DNA of 64,000 nt from Mytilisepta virgata. Its lineage: Eukaryota; Mollusca; Bivalvia; Mytilida; Mytilidae. Shown piece after piece: positions 24,227 through 34,138 of this stretch; within the stretch, counting starts at the first letter, position 1, and the number at the start of each line of letters is the position of its first letter. Where the stretch lies: the NCBI GenBank assembly GCA_028015205.1, contig CM051512.1:26567139-26631138 (forward strand), given 5' to 3'. Made by a program: the position numbers and the translations under genes. The notes below the pieces were generated by a model. It was not told the origin of the DNA and made no database searches. It saw nothing but the letters and a program-made list of their open reading frames with translations.

Positions 24227-25691
24227 AAAAGACGTTGTTGAAAATGCACAAAAATATATTGAAAAAATTCACAGCACAATTCACGGTAAAATGTCTATCC
24301 AACCGGTTTCACTGCTTCAACACAGATATTCATGGCTGTAACTGACGACGTTGCTTAGAGTTTCGGGACGTCACGATTAACAATCAAAATGAAAATGAAA
24401 GTAACGTTACTATTTATATAAATATTAAACGAACATATGCAATCCCGCGGCATCGATGAACGTCATTTACGAAGTATTGAAATAAAATTAATATGACGAT
24501 TCAAATTATCGATAGTCGGATCAGTTTTCCGGATATTCATTACAGAGCATTCAGTTTAGGTTTGTATTTATTAATAAACTGCTTTTCTTTGTTAATTCTC
24601 TGTTGTTCCGTTGTTCCGTCCGAGCACTGGTACATCGGGAATATCTTATAATTCGGTAGTTGTATACCAGGATAGATATACAGGAGTTGAGACGAGTAAA
24701 AAGTAAAGAAGAGCGAAATGTCATACCCTATGTCTCTACCCACAATCCCAAAAATATGGAAATGTACAACAGAATCTATGAAAATTTACCACTCTTACAA
24801 AGAGATGATAGAATGAAGGAAATCCTCAACCGAAACAAGATAATAAAAAGTAAAAGGCAACCGAAAAATCTGAAAAAGTTATTAACATCCGCTAAAGTTC
24901 AGCAACCGGAAAAGGTCCCGAGTGTTAATAAATGCGGAAGATCTAACTGCGGATTGTGCGCTTATTTAATTGACGGTCCAGAATTCACATTCAAAAATGG
25001 ACAAACTTTTAAAGTTAAAAACAGTTTTGACTGTACATCTTGCAATTTAATTTACGTTATCTCTTGTTGTGGCTGCAATGAAAATTATATAGGCCAAACA
25101 GGATTACAGCTGAGAAAAAGAATGACTTTACACAGACAACAGATCCGCGATCCATCTACACGGCAAATTCCACTGAGTGAACATATAGAATTGTGCGCTG
25201 GTATACAACTACCGAATTATAAGATATTCCCGATGTACCAGTGCTCGGACGGAACAACGGAACAACAGAGAATTAACAAAGAAAAGCAGTTTATTAATAA
25301 ATACAAACCTAAACTGAATGCTCTGTAATGAATATCCGGAAAACTGATCCGACTATCGATAATTTGAATCGTCATATTAATTTTATTTCAATACTTCGTA
25401 AATGACGTTCATCGATGCCGCGGGATTGCATATGTTCGTTTAATATTTATATAAATAGTAACGTTACTTTCATTTTCATTTTCATTTTGATTGTTAATCG
25501 TGACGTCCCGAAACTCTAAGCAACGTCGTCAGTTACAGCCATGAATATCTGTGTTGAAGCAGTGAAACCGGTTGGATAGACATTTTACCGTGAATTGTGC
25601 TGTGAATTTTTTCAATATATTTTTGTGCATTTTCAACAACGTCTTTTTTCTATATCATGTGACTTGTATGGATATTTCAACCTATTTTTCG

Positions 25692-25772
<81 letters not shown>

Positions 25773-27224
25773 TCTAAAGATTTGCACAACGGTACTAATA
25801 TAAGATGGTAATATACGAAGTTGATGTTATAAAATCGTGTTGACTAATATTTCGGCTTAACAAATAGCCTTCGTCAGTGTCGATAGTTTTTACAGTATTG
25901 TATAAACTATCGACACTGACGAAGGCTATTTGTTAAGCCGAAATATTAGTCAACACGATTTTATAACATCAACTTCGTATATTACCATCTTATATTAGTA
26001 CCGTTGTGCAAATCTTTAGACTTATATAATTTTTTCCTTATCTGCGCAGTATCGTCTATTCTAGACGATCCGGTACATATTAAATTTGCTGGTTGGTCAA
26101 TTTTCAACACGCGAGCTTTTAAGTCACGAGTAAATTGAAGGATAATCTGTTTCTCCTATGATTTTTTTACAAAATCTCAAGAAAACGTCGTTGCTACATA
26201 GACGTCATTTCGGGACTTCTCTAGTTTATCGTTCCAATAACTGTAGAAAAAAGGCGGTAATTCCACGTAGAAATTTAATCACCGGGAAGTGGTTAAAAAT
26301 ATTATGTATTTTTATACCACCGATTAAACACGTCAAGAATAGGAGAAATATATATATATTAAAAGATTTTTTTTATTTCGTAACAAATAGAAATATATAT
26401 ACAGGCAATTATATATTGTACTGATAATTTTCCCGCCTTTTGAAATGCCCTTTGTCCGGCCTTACCCATTGATCTGCGCTTTCTTAATGGCCTTCCAAAA
26501 ACGAAGGTTTTTGTTTGACTAATGCTACCGTAATCAACCGCTGGTAGCCGACGCTGAAATCAATGTAAATAGCATTTCGACTTGAATGAAAGATAAAATA
26601 AAAAATATTTGTCCTCAGAGTAACCAGCCAGTGAATTTAAACTATTAGATAATTGCACTATTTTGATAGACCGTCAAATTCGTTTTATAGTTGCCTTTTT
26701 TAGGTGTGTATGAGGGGGGGACAATTTGCTCTTCAACGTTTTGGTTTATCGTTTCGGTTTTCAACATTTTAGGATTTTAGCACAACTGATGAGTCGTAAG
26801 TCGGCGAGATGTGCACATCATGGGCTTGCGCTTCAATTTGGCATCATCGAATAATTAATTATTACAGACTTGCTTCATTGTTTTACTGTATTTTTTATTA
26901 TTTTTTTTTTAACTTTTTTCAGCATATTTCATAATAAAGGCAACACAAATGTACAAAGATGCGATCCCAGAAAGATTGGCTGGTGCGTCAGTTGGATATT
27001 ACGACCCTCAAAAGGATGAGATGAAATTAGGATACAATATGGCGAAATATGGAGCTTACACATTTCTCGCTGGATCTGGTCTTCTATTGTTGAACACATG
27101 TCTTTATATAAAATTTGGGGACGGGAAGTGGATTTGGCAGAGGCAGAAAAGAGTTGCCGGCGAATTCTTTACATCCGCAGGCAAGAAAAAAAGTAACCTC
27201 ACTAAAGTGGAGGAGCTAACATAA
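19842..27224 (+). CDS. Gene B: four-pass membrane protein, paralogue of gene A (3 exons)
   Basis: Joining 19842-20115, 22407-22571 and 26923-27224 gives 246 residues; both introns are phase 1 with GT-AG ends (GTAATG...TTTCAG and GTATGT...TTTTTTCAG). Predicted membrane segments lie near residues 8-31, 102-125, 130-151 and 187-209. It shares FSVS, SLNPDVKW, HTLW (HSLW in A), KWKEPIR, QKLF, MKLG, LLLLN, YIKFG and GKWIWQR with gene A, in order and at the same places. Loop 2 carries YYDPQKDEMKLG; the tail is basic (AGKKKSNLTKVEEL). Loop 1 has no cysteine pair, unlike classical claudins. It is a membrane protein of unknown role from a tandemly duplicated, possibly lineage-specific family. Confidence 0.85.
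20540..21000. repeat. Diverged tandem repeat, about 200-bp unit
   Basis: Blocks GACAATATTGTATAGAAAT, AATGCATAA and AAATTCTAAAACCTTA recur twice here and again at 21720-21870. They are heavily diverged, so unit edges are uncertain. Confidence 0.45.
21034..21250 (-). mobile_element. Candidate LINE 3' tail
   Basis: On the minus strand the segment ends TTAATAAAACTTGAAACTT, a repeated ACTTGAA tail of the type seen at LINE 3' ends, preceded by AGAGTCACCACTGTCAGGG. No coding is visible. Confidence 0.35.
22407..22571 (+). CDS. Gene B exon 2
   Basis: 165 bp, starting GGTAAATGG after TTTCAG and ending TCAGGAG before GTATGT. It encodes KWKEPIRSELTKGLG, segment 2 (SLLLLLMAVVIHAV) and segment 3 (KLFVVFFKFASIGGG). 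Confidence 0.85.
23143..23232. mobile_element. Short MITE with ACGGGTAATTC ends (copy 2)
   Basis: Begins ACGGGTAATTCTGCGCATCG and ends TGCGCTGAATTACCCGT, so the two ends are inverted copies of about 17 bp with one mismatch. Its interior (AACATAAAAATGATTTGAAT) nearly matches 4286-4373. Confidence 0.75.
23380..23682. mobile_element. MITE of about 300 bp with TAAGGTATCCGGAC ends
   Basis: TTGCCGATTAAGGTATCCGG at 23380 faces TCCGGATACCTTAAATCGGCAA ending near 23682, an inverted repeat of about 21 bp with one extra base. The interior has no coding. A target duplication could not be separated from the ends. Confidence 0.65.
24169..24222. repeat. (TA)n microsatellite
   Basis: About 27 TA units bordering the left arm of the Penelope-like element. 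Confidence 0.9.
24678..25328 (+). CDS. GIY-YIG endonuclease C-terminal part of a Penelope-like element
   Basis: An open frame ending at TGA-free TAA 25326-25328 contains VNKCGRSNCGLCAYL (paired cysteines), SFDCTSCNLIYVISCCGC, then ENYIGQTGLQLRKRM and HRQQI, followed by LSEHIE and the end KEKQFINKYKPKLNAL. YVI...YIG plus the following R and H match the GIY-YIG nuclease fold, which in Penelope-like elements follows the RT and cuts target DNA. The frame is uninterrupted, so the insertion may be young. Its 5' end is truncated: the RT is missing and the frame enters from the left-arm junction at 24670. It is a partial gene, not likely expressed as a full enzyme. Confidence 0.8.
   Translation: MQELRRVKSKEERNVIPYVSTHNPKNMEMYNRIYENLPLLQRDDRMKEILNRNKIIKSKRQPKNLKKLLTSAKVQQPEKVPSVNKCGRSNCGLCAYLIDGPEFTFKNGQTFKVKNSFDCTSCNLIYVISCCGCNENYIGQTGLQLRKRMTLHRQQIRDPSTRQIPLSEHIELCAGIQLPNYKIFPMYQCSDGTTEQQRINKEKQFINKYKPKLNAL
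25693..25768. repeat. (TA)n microsatellite
   Basis: About 38 TA units to the right of the Penelope-like element, separating it from the palindrome at 25770. Confidence 0.9.
25770..26023. repeat. Palindrome with 120-bp arms and hammerhead-like cores
   Basis: Arms 25770-25889 and 25904-26023 are inverted copies with no mismatch that I can see, around a 14-bp loop. Each arm contains CTGACGAAGGC...AAGCCGAAAT (plus strand 25915-25943), which resembles the CTGANGA/stem II/GAAA core of the hammerhead ribozymes carried by Penelope-like elements. Stem I does not pair well, so catalytic activity is doubtful. Confidence 0.8.
26923..27224 (+). CDS. Gene B exon 3 (terminal coding exon)
   Basis: Starts CATATTTC after TTTTTTCAG and ends at TAA 27222-27224. 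It encodes residues 148-246: loop 2 (YYDPQKDEMKLG), segment 4 (FLAGSGLLLLNTCLYI) and the GDGKWIWQR tail. The first AATAAA downstream is at 27490-27495, suggesting a 3' UTR of about 290 bp. Confidence 0.85.
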
Positions 27225-27633
27225 TTCATCGAAAAAGGAAACATTTACTTTGCTCAAGACTTTTCATCCTGTGTTGTTTAATCAGTATTAATACACTGTC
27301 TCAACTCGTTTGTATACTCTTGTCTGTAATGTCGCTTAACATTTCATTTAATTTTAATTTGAATAATCTCCCAAATGAGGCAGCTTATTTTCTGACAGAT
27401 TTCTATATTTAACGATGAATCATACGTTACAGTTCGGGATGCACTTCATTTCCGAATACTTTGAACTTTTATTCAGTTTCGCACAGCTTAATAAATTTAG
27501 ATTATCTCTTTCACCAATATTATTTCTGGTGAACATTGGTGAATGTACAAAAGCATGGTATAATACGCGGATCTTAATATTATACAATTATTCCAGGTTT
27601 AGTCCCAGAAATCCATTGTATTACATATACAGA

Positions 27634-27702
27634 ATGGGTGGAGCGTAAGGTATGGTATAATACGACAAGATTCATGTTATACCATAGCTGAAACTCCACC
27701 TC
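27634..27702. repeat. Imperfect hairpin repeat
   Basis: GGGTGGAGCGTAAGGTATGGTATAAT faces TTATACCATAGCTGAAACTCCACC (both split here only by small mismatches). GGTATAATACGCGG at 27559 is a further half copy. Confidence 0.5.
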
Positions 27703-27849
27703 CCACAAACGATTGAATGTTACTTCCTTGAGCCAATGAAAAATTACAGCACTGAAAATAATTGTCACCTCATTGGCTAGTTGAAAATTCAAAGGGGAAA
27801 AAAGAAACATGTCAATCGGTTTCATTTCTGGCACAATTCATTTGTATCA

Positions 27850-28118
27850 TGGCTATAAAGCCTTGAAAATTTGCAGGAAATAGGTTTTCTCTGGATTTTT
27901 CATTGTCTTTGCATTGACAACTCTATCTCTCAAAGATTTATGAAAAAATAAAAAGGATTTCATAAAATTTTGTCAAATACCATTTTAAGGTATATATGAT
28001 TGAATTATAAAAGAAAAATTCGGGGTTCGTGGGCAAAAAATTTCATGTTTAAGAAATAGATAAAACCCGATGATTCCGAAAATCTGACAAAAAGACCAAA
28101 ACATGACCAGCGAGCATC
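27850..28118 (+). repeat. Dispersed 270-bp repeat, copy 1
   Basis: Runs from CTATAAAGCCTTGAA to ACCAGCGAGCATCC and matches 33753-34027 at roughly 90% by eye, with the same right edge. No coding or inverted ends were identified. Confidence 0.75.
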
Positions 28119-28631
28119 CTTAATAACACTTTCCCTTCTCTCATTGTGAATTATGTCCATCTATCAAGCTCAAATTTTTGCAAACAGTGTGCAAAAATCA
28201 TACTGTCGAATTGTAAGTTAGCTCAGATGTTTGCACAGATATAAGTGAAAATTATAAGTAAAAATTAAATAATTAATTCTTGGACTCACAAAAAGAGTGT
28301 GCAAAAATCATAGCAACAACAGTTCAAAATTTAAGTTTTTGCTTTCCTATGCTAGTGAACCGCAGTTCTAAATTTATTGATATATCGAAACATATTATTT
28401 GCTATTCATAAATTGACAAAGTGTGCATATATTTTACATCAAAATGGTATCGTCGATTATTTAAAACCACTCAGTTGGTTCATCTGCTGGTGGACTCAAA
28501 TCCACAATGATATTACCATCTCAGTCGCTAGGATTTCGATACGAGCGTTAAATTGATGTTTTTCACAGTCATAAAAGTGTTAACTTTTGTGAAAACTAAG
28601 GAATAGTGGCCATAAATGACTTTCCGCTTGT

Positions 28632-28738
28632 AATTTTCCATCATCCTCCCAAGTCAGGGTTTTGTATCTACGTTCGTTCATTTGTAGGAAAGAACCTGGA
28701 TACAAAACCTGGACTTGGGAGGATGATTTTCCATATAT
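28632..28738. repeat. Hairpin repeat with CATCCTCCCAAGTC arms
   Basis: ATCATCCTCCCAAGTCAGG plus TTTTGTATC at 28640 is repeated inverted as GATACAAAACC plus TGGACTTGGGAGGATGAT ending near 28726, one indel apart. It is a MITE-like foldback. Confidence 0.65.
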
Positions 28739-29169
28739 TCAATTCACAATTAAACTACTGTTTTTGAAAATATTGTTCTGGTTTTATTTCTTATCCTATG
28801 ATTATTAGATTTTTACATACACATGATACAATCAAGGATATATTTAAATTTCATTTAGATAAATTTGAAATTTTTCAAAGTTTGTGAATTTTTGAAAAAT
28901 CATAATTCATGTTATTCAAACACAACTAATATTCTGTGCGTGGGTTTAATTCGAAAATGTTGTTAAATAATCATATTTACATTTAAATTGTGGATTTTAA
29001 AAAACAAACAAAAAATATAATAATTTGATATTAAGAGTATAAATTATAAGTATTTCTCTGTCCACCAATACAAATTTAATTAAAATTTTAAAAAAAAATG
29101 AACTCGGAATAAAATTTTAAAAAATCGTGGTTTTATCTGTAATACATAATATGACAATTTCCAAGAGGA

Positions 29170-29312
29170 AACTCATTGCGGCCTCTGACATGTTACACAT
29201 TAAATGTCGCAGAACCTTGCAATTAATTATTGTGATACTGATAATTATTCTGCCCCTTGTGGGCGCTTCTGATTAAGCAATAAAAAGTTTGTTTGTTTGT
29301 TTTTTATTGTAG
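29170..29312 (+). mobile_element. Candidate LINE/SINE 3' end
   Basis: TGCCCCTTGTGGGCGCTTC, then GATTAAGCAATAAAAAG and a GTTT run, looks like the 3' terminus of a retroposon with an AATAAA and simple tail. No body is visible. Confidence 0.35.
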
Positions 29313-29777
29313 TTTTAAAATGGTGATATGATCAGTGAATTAACCGCAGGCATTGTGAAAAAAACTTCGGAGATGAAATGCAACCTTTCAATAACTATAT
29401 TTTAATTATAACTATATTATAATATTTGGTTTATCAACAACACAAAAATCAGAGTATATGTATATATCAATTTTACATTAACAACTTAATAATGTTTACT
29501 TTGTGAAATTTAATAAATGCTATTGTGTCTCTTAGATCGGCTCTTTAAAACTTCCAGCAGAAGTTTGATAATATAGGTTAATTAAAAAACTGTGAACTTT
29601 TATACGTCCATAGTTTTATCTAAATCAATAAATGATATTTATTTGGCATTGAAAAATTATTGTGTATTGTTTTACTGGAAAAAGAAATTATTTAATTATT
29701 GAAATGAAATAAGGAATAGGATCTAGATCTCGATAGTATACATACACGACTGCTTATCTCTCCCATGCATAAAAATT

Positions 29778-29946
29778 AGGAATCACAGTGAGTTATCTTT
29801 TCCTAACAATGAAGGTAAGGGAGATAATTAAATTCTCTCCCTTTTGTCCTGAGGCTAAAATCGAGACAAATTTATTATCTCCCTTACCTACATTACAATT
29901 CCTGTACCCTTACCTACAGGAAAATATAACTCACTCTGGTTTCTCG
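29778..29946. repeat. Imperfect palindrome with GTGAGTTAT ends
   Basis: ATCACAGTGAGTTATCTTTTCC faces GGAAAATATAACTCACTCTG, and GGTAAGGGAGATAATTAAAT faces ATTTATTATCTCCCTTACC. The ends fold together over about 170 bp, MITE-like. Confidence 0.6.
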
Positions 29947-30787
29947 TTATTGATGAATTGAAATATTCTCATTATTATGTTTTATTTAGAAAAGATCCAA
30001 GAATGTGATTCTCGCAATATTATTTCCTGGCTGTAATTGTTTAATTCTAGTTAATAAAATACAAGTGGGACGGCAAAATCCATTCTGAACTAATTTTCAA
30101 TCTCTTTCACAACCAATGTTATTTCGGAACAGATTTTTCATCCAGATTATTTGTAACTAATTGGAGTAATACACACACATACCAAACGGTGAATATTTCA
30201 TCGAATCACGTTTTCCAAATTTTGAAATTACTTTGCATATTGTAAACATTTGTTATGAATAAGAGAGATAAGTGGGCGTGACATGTATGCAAGAGAGGTT
30301 ATCGTAGGTGTTCAGCAATTACCCACTGTAAATCTGTATCAAACGGTATTTCATTTTTGTTTTCTATTGTGGTATGAGCTGTTTCTCAACTTATTTACTT
30401 TTTTGGCATTTCATTTTAGATATCCAAAAACTTATCTTTTTTCTAAAGGTGGGACAAACGTTTCCTTAAACTGGTGAAGTTGGTACGATTGTTTAAGATA
30501 CTATTGTAAGTGTTGAAATGATCAATTGGTAAAGTAAGGTATCCCATGAGAAGTCGTGTTTTCAACTAACTCTCTTACAATTGACACAAATAGTCAAGCA
30601 TTATGATCGGAAAATGAAATGCCTATAAAATTTAGTTAAATGCATATAGTTCGATATTGTTTAATAAAAACCAATCTATGACAAATTTCTTCATTATATA
30701 TTATTTATGCAAAGAAAACAATTAACAAAATTAGTTAATATATAAACAGTATTTGTAAGGGTTATATTTTGTGAAAAAGCTTAATAA

Positions 30788-30966
30788 AGAGGACAAATAT
30801 ACCTAAGGAGCAAACCAAATTTAAAAAAAAATGCAATCCATTAGACAAACCTGGGAAGACGAATAAATAACCACAAGCACAACAAATAAACACTGAAAAC
30901 TAAAAAAAAAAAAAAAAAACAATGAACATCACGAGCTCCTATAAAAACCATAAGTGAACTCAGGTA
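30788..30966 (-). mobile_element. RT-element 3' UTR fragment (copy 3)
   Basis: On the minus strand it carries GTTTTCAGTGTTTATTTGTTG, GGTATATTTGTCCTCTTT and GAGTTCAC, as in the 3' regions at 32400-32600 and 58755-58975. An A-run of about 18 lies inside it. Confidence 0.65.
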
Positions 30967-31966
30967 AAATAAAGTATATTTACATAAACTAAATTTTGCA
31001 CCGCAATTTATGGCAAAGACAAAAAAAGAGGATGATTTTAATTTACTTTTAACAAATATTCCATTTCTAGACGGTGATTTCAGGAATGAACAAATATAGA
31101 ATGTATGTTACGAAACAGCTCATACGATAACAGTACTACAAGGAATATAAGTGGAAATGGTGATCCATATAAAGGACAAGGCACGAATAAAACATATAAA
31201 AGATAAAAGCAGAACAAATTTAAATGAAAATAAAAACAAAACAAAAAAAGTTTACAAGTTGAGGAATGTTCATATATATATGTCTAATTTTAATCAGATA
31301 AAACGTTTGCTTCACAAATCACAGTCATGAAAGGATTATAGATGTCACAAGTTTCTGAATATTTTCAAAAGCTCTGTTACCCACTGCTTTTAACTATGTA
31401 GAAGTTTAAAAGACTTTAAAAATGACACGTTTTTTTCTCGTATATGTTCTATCAAGGTGGTGGTTTGAACAACTCCAACCTCTTATAGCCGAAAGCCTAT
31501 CTCGCTCTAGGTTTCAAAGAGTAAACGCCTTTTTATTTTTATTTTTTACACGCTCGTGATCAAGACCATATTGGTAGAAACGTTGAGTATTTTTAACTTT
31601 TTAGTTTGTTTTTGTTTTTTACGATTTTATATTTGGTTTTGTTCGACTTGTGTATTTCATACATTTTAGTCGTTTTACGCCCCTTTTGACAGCTCGCCAT
31701 TTCCATTTATTTTTCTTGTTATCTATTATCTCATTGTTAAATTAACTCTGTAAAATATAGCTATAAACCGTTTGTCCTAACAGAAATACTGCCTTGATAT
31801 AAATATTTAGCAGTACTAGGGTTATAAAACTAGTTCTATGAGAAGAGTTGGTCTAAACTTAAATCGTCATAGTGGAATCTGGAGTCTTTAAAAATATCCT
31901 CATATTGTAAACGCCTGGGCGCCAATATGCATGCATGACCATGTACTTCTTGGTTATCATAAAACA

Positions 31967-32251
31967 TCGATAAAAGATTTGTTTGTTTAGTTGGGGTTTA
32001 ACGCCGTTTTCAGCACATTTGGCTATTTCGCGGCGGCCAGTTTTTATTGGTGGAGGAAGCCGGAGTACCAGGAGAGAGCCACCGACCTTCGGTAGGAAAA
32101 TTGGCAATCCTTGTCAATTAAGATCGGAGTCGAACACACCCCGTCATAGGTGAGATTCGAACTCACAACCCCAGCATTGACAGGCTAGTAATCATTAGTA
32201 GTCATGACGAACTACCTAGACCACTCGGCCACCGAGGCCCTCGATAAAAGA
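31967..32251 (-). mobile_element. tRNA-headed SINE, family 1 (copy 1, full length)
   Basis: Element 31978-32240 on the minus strand; flanks TCGATAAAAGA at 31967-31977 and 32241-32251 are an 11-bp target duplication. The head has box A-like GTGGCCGAGTGGTCTAGG and box B-like GTTCGAATCTCACC. The body contains CCGAAGGTCGGTGG and CTGGCCGCCGCGAAATAGCC, and the 3' end is rich in AAAC. Confidence 0.9.
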
Positions 32252-32278
32252 ATACAAAGCATTGAGAAAAGGGAGAAA

Positions 32279-32672
32279 TTAAGTCCTAAGGTTTTTAGAA
32301 TTAACGAAATGACAAGATGAATCTTTAAATAACAACATGGCAAACAAACACAACAATGGTACAACCCAAAATCTCCAATGTGCCATAACTAAAAGACCAT
32401 AAGAATTACAAAGAGGACAAATATACCTAAGGAACAATCCAAAAAAATGCAATCCATTAGACAGACAAAACCCGGGAAGACAAATGAACAACCACAAGCA
32501 CAACAAATAAATACTGAAAACTAAAAAACAATGAACAACACGAACTCTTATAAAAACCGGGAGTGAACTCAGGTGCTCTTGAAGGGTAAGCAGTTCCTGC
32601 TCCGTATTCGGCACCCGTCGTGAAGTTCAACAAAGTCAAAACGGTGGTAGTCACAAAGGTGTTTCAAAATTA
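32279..32672 (-). mobile_element. RT-element 3' UTR, 5'-truncated (copy 4)
   Basis: Minus-strand match to 58685-58975: TTTGTGACTACCACC, TTTGACTTTGTTGAACTTCACG, CCTGAGTTCACTCCCGGTTT and GGTATATTTGTCCTC in order. No RT coding remains. Confidence 0.7.
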
Positions 32673-33475
32673 CGGAACAGCATAATGTCAATAACAACTG
32701 TCTGTATATACTTAGGTTTATGGGACCTTTGTGGTGAAAATTTTAAAAAGAATATGTAAAATGTGTGTCAGTAGAATAGAGATTGAGATATTATTAAAAA
32801 AAAAGAAAACAAAGAACTTTTTATATGGAACAGCTTAATACGGGATACTGTTTTGTAACCGATTTGGAAATAACTATGTTGTATTGCTTTTAATTGTGAA
32901 AAGGAGAATATAGAAAAACGGTCAATGGGAGATCATTCTACCAAAACAAAAATGGCCAATACATTTTTTTCTCGCATTTGTAACATTCTTATTTTCAAGT
33001 TTCAACTGAAAATTGATACATGATTTTGCTGCTTACAGACCTTGTATGTCTTTAGTCTAAATTGTTCATATTCTTCTCGGTTTCTGCCTAATACAATTGT
33101 TGATGTCAACCAAACAATTAAAACTGCTTAAAATTTTCGACTGATAATGCATATAGCAATAACGGAGTGCTTACTATAATAGATAATATGCCACAGCATA
33201 ATAATTTATAATTTATATTGGCCCGACAACATAGTTTGCAGTTGCAATTTAAACATTTCTAAAACAATGGATTATCATTACATAACAATGGAATTTGAAA
33301 ATTAATATATATACCATGGACTGTGTGATCTTGCTGTGATAAAATGCAGTTTAATGCATATTCCTTTTCAATAAACTTTATTAATAAGTTTTATCTGTCA
33401 ATAAAGTGTCAGTTAAGACAGTGCAGGTGTTTCCAAACGTTCATGGACGTGAGCTTTTCTTGTAATAGCTGATGC

Positions 33476-33596
33476 TTAAAAATGTACTTTTTTATGACAA
33501 ACTGCCGTGATGGCAACGATACAAATAATAGCCTGGTACTTTGTGTTAGATATAACATTAATATGGACAGTTAGCAAACAATTCCTCTCAAATAAT
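33476..33596. repeat. Dispersed repeat around GATGGCAACGATA, copy 1
   Basis: Shares TTTATGACAAACTGCCGTGATG, GCAACGATA and TATGGACAGTTAGCAAA with 35967-36068, which has a deletion of about 20 bp. Its nature is unknown. Confidence 0.5.
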
Positions 33597-33752
33597 CCAA
33601 TTTTATAAACAGTACGAAAATATAATATTCTGTTGACTAAAATAGAAACATAACGATGATTGCTGGTCTAATAGGAAATAAATAGTTTGAGAGAACATAT
33701 GAAAAGTAAACAAATAAGCAAGAAAAAAATATAGGTTCGTGTGCTGATTTTA

Positions 33753-34027
33753 GAGCTATAAAGCCTTGAACATTTGCAGGAAATAGGTTTTCTCTGGATT
33801 TTTCATTGTCTTTGAATTGGCAACTTCAGTCTCTCAAAAATGTATGAAAAAATAAAAAGGATTTCATAAAATTTTGTCAAATACCATTTTAAGGTATATA
33901 TGATTGAAGTATAAAAGAAAAAGTGGGGATTCATGGGCAAAAAATTTAATGTTTAAGAAATGGATAAAACCCGAGGATTCCGAAAATATGACAAACATAA
34001 AAACAAAACATGACCAGCGAGCATCCA
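33753..34027 (+). repeat. Dispersed 270-bp repeat, copy 2
   Basis: Second copy of 27850-28118, directly followed by LINE C-terminal coding on the same strand. Confidence 0.75.
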
Positions 34028-34059
34028 TAACATCTATATTTATCAAAATTACATGTTTT

Positions 34060-34138
34060 CAAATTCGGCAATTAATAACAAAATTTAGGCTTAGTGACCA
34101 TAACCTTGGCATTAAACTTTGAAGATATAATAATAAAA
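34060..34138 (+). mobile_element. LINE ORF2 C-terminal fragment (plus strand, left half)
   Basis: Reads RQLITKFRLSDHNLGIKL, then a stop in place of Gly and RYNN, matching RYKN of the minus-strand copy. The rest of this reading appears at 35635. Confidence 0.55.

Larger units (their letters stand above)
24219..25768 (+). mobile_element. Truncated Penelope-like element with inverted terminal arms
   Basis: Left arm 24219-24670 is an inverted copy of right arm 25198-25655. The lengths (452 and 458) differ by one extra CATTTT unit near 25480, and the arms appear otherwise near-identical. Between and into the right arm runs an intact C-terminal ORF with a GIY-YIG domain. Such inverted partial copies are known for Penelope-like elements. 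The RT part is absent. (TA)n tracts lie on both sides. Confidence 0.8.
22572..26922 (+). other. Gene B intron 2
   Basis: 4,351-bp phase-1 intron. It holds a GGGTAATTC MITE, a 300-bp MITE, a Penelope-like element with inverted arms between TA microsatellites, a 254-bp palindrome and a degraded hammerhead-like motif near 26785. Confidence 0.75.

Noticed and set aside
25572..25777. Open frames of repeated Ile-Tyr
   Set aside because: They are translations of the (TA)n microsatellite.
25904..26023. Functional hammerhead ribozyme
   Set aside because: The CTGACGA and GAAA boxes and stem II are present, but stem I positions next to the core do not pair and stem III would be only about two pairs. 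Kept only as a hammerhead-like motif.
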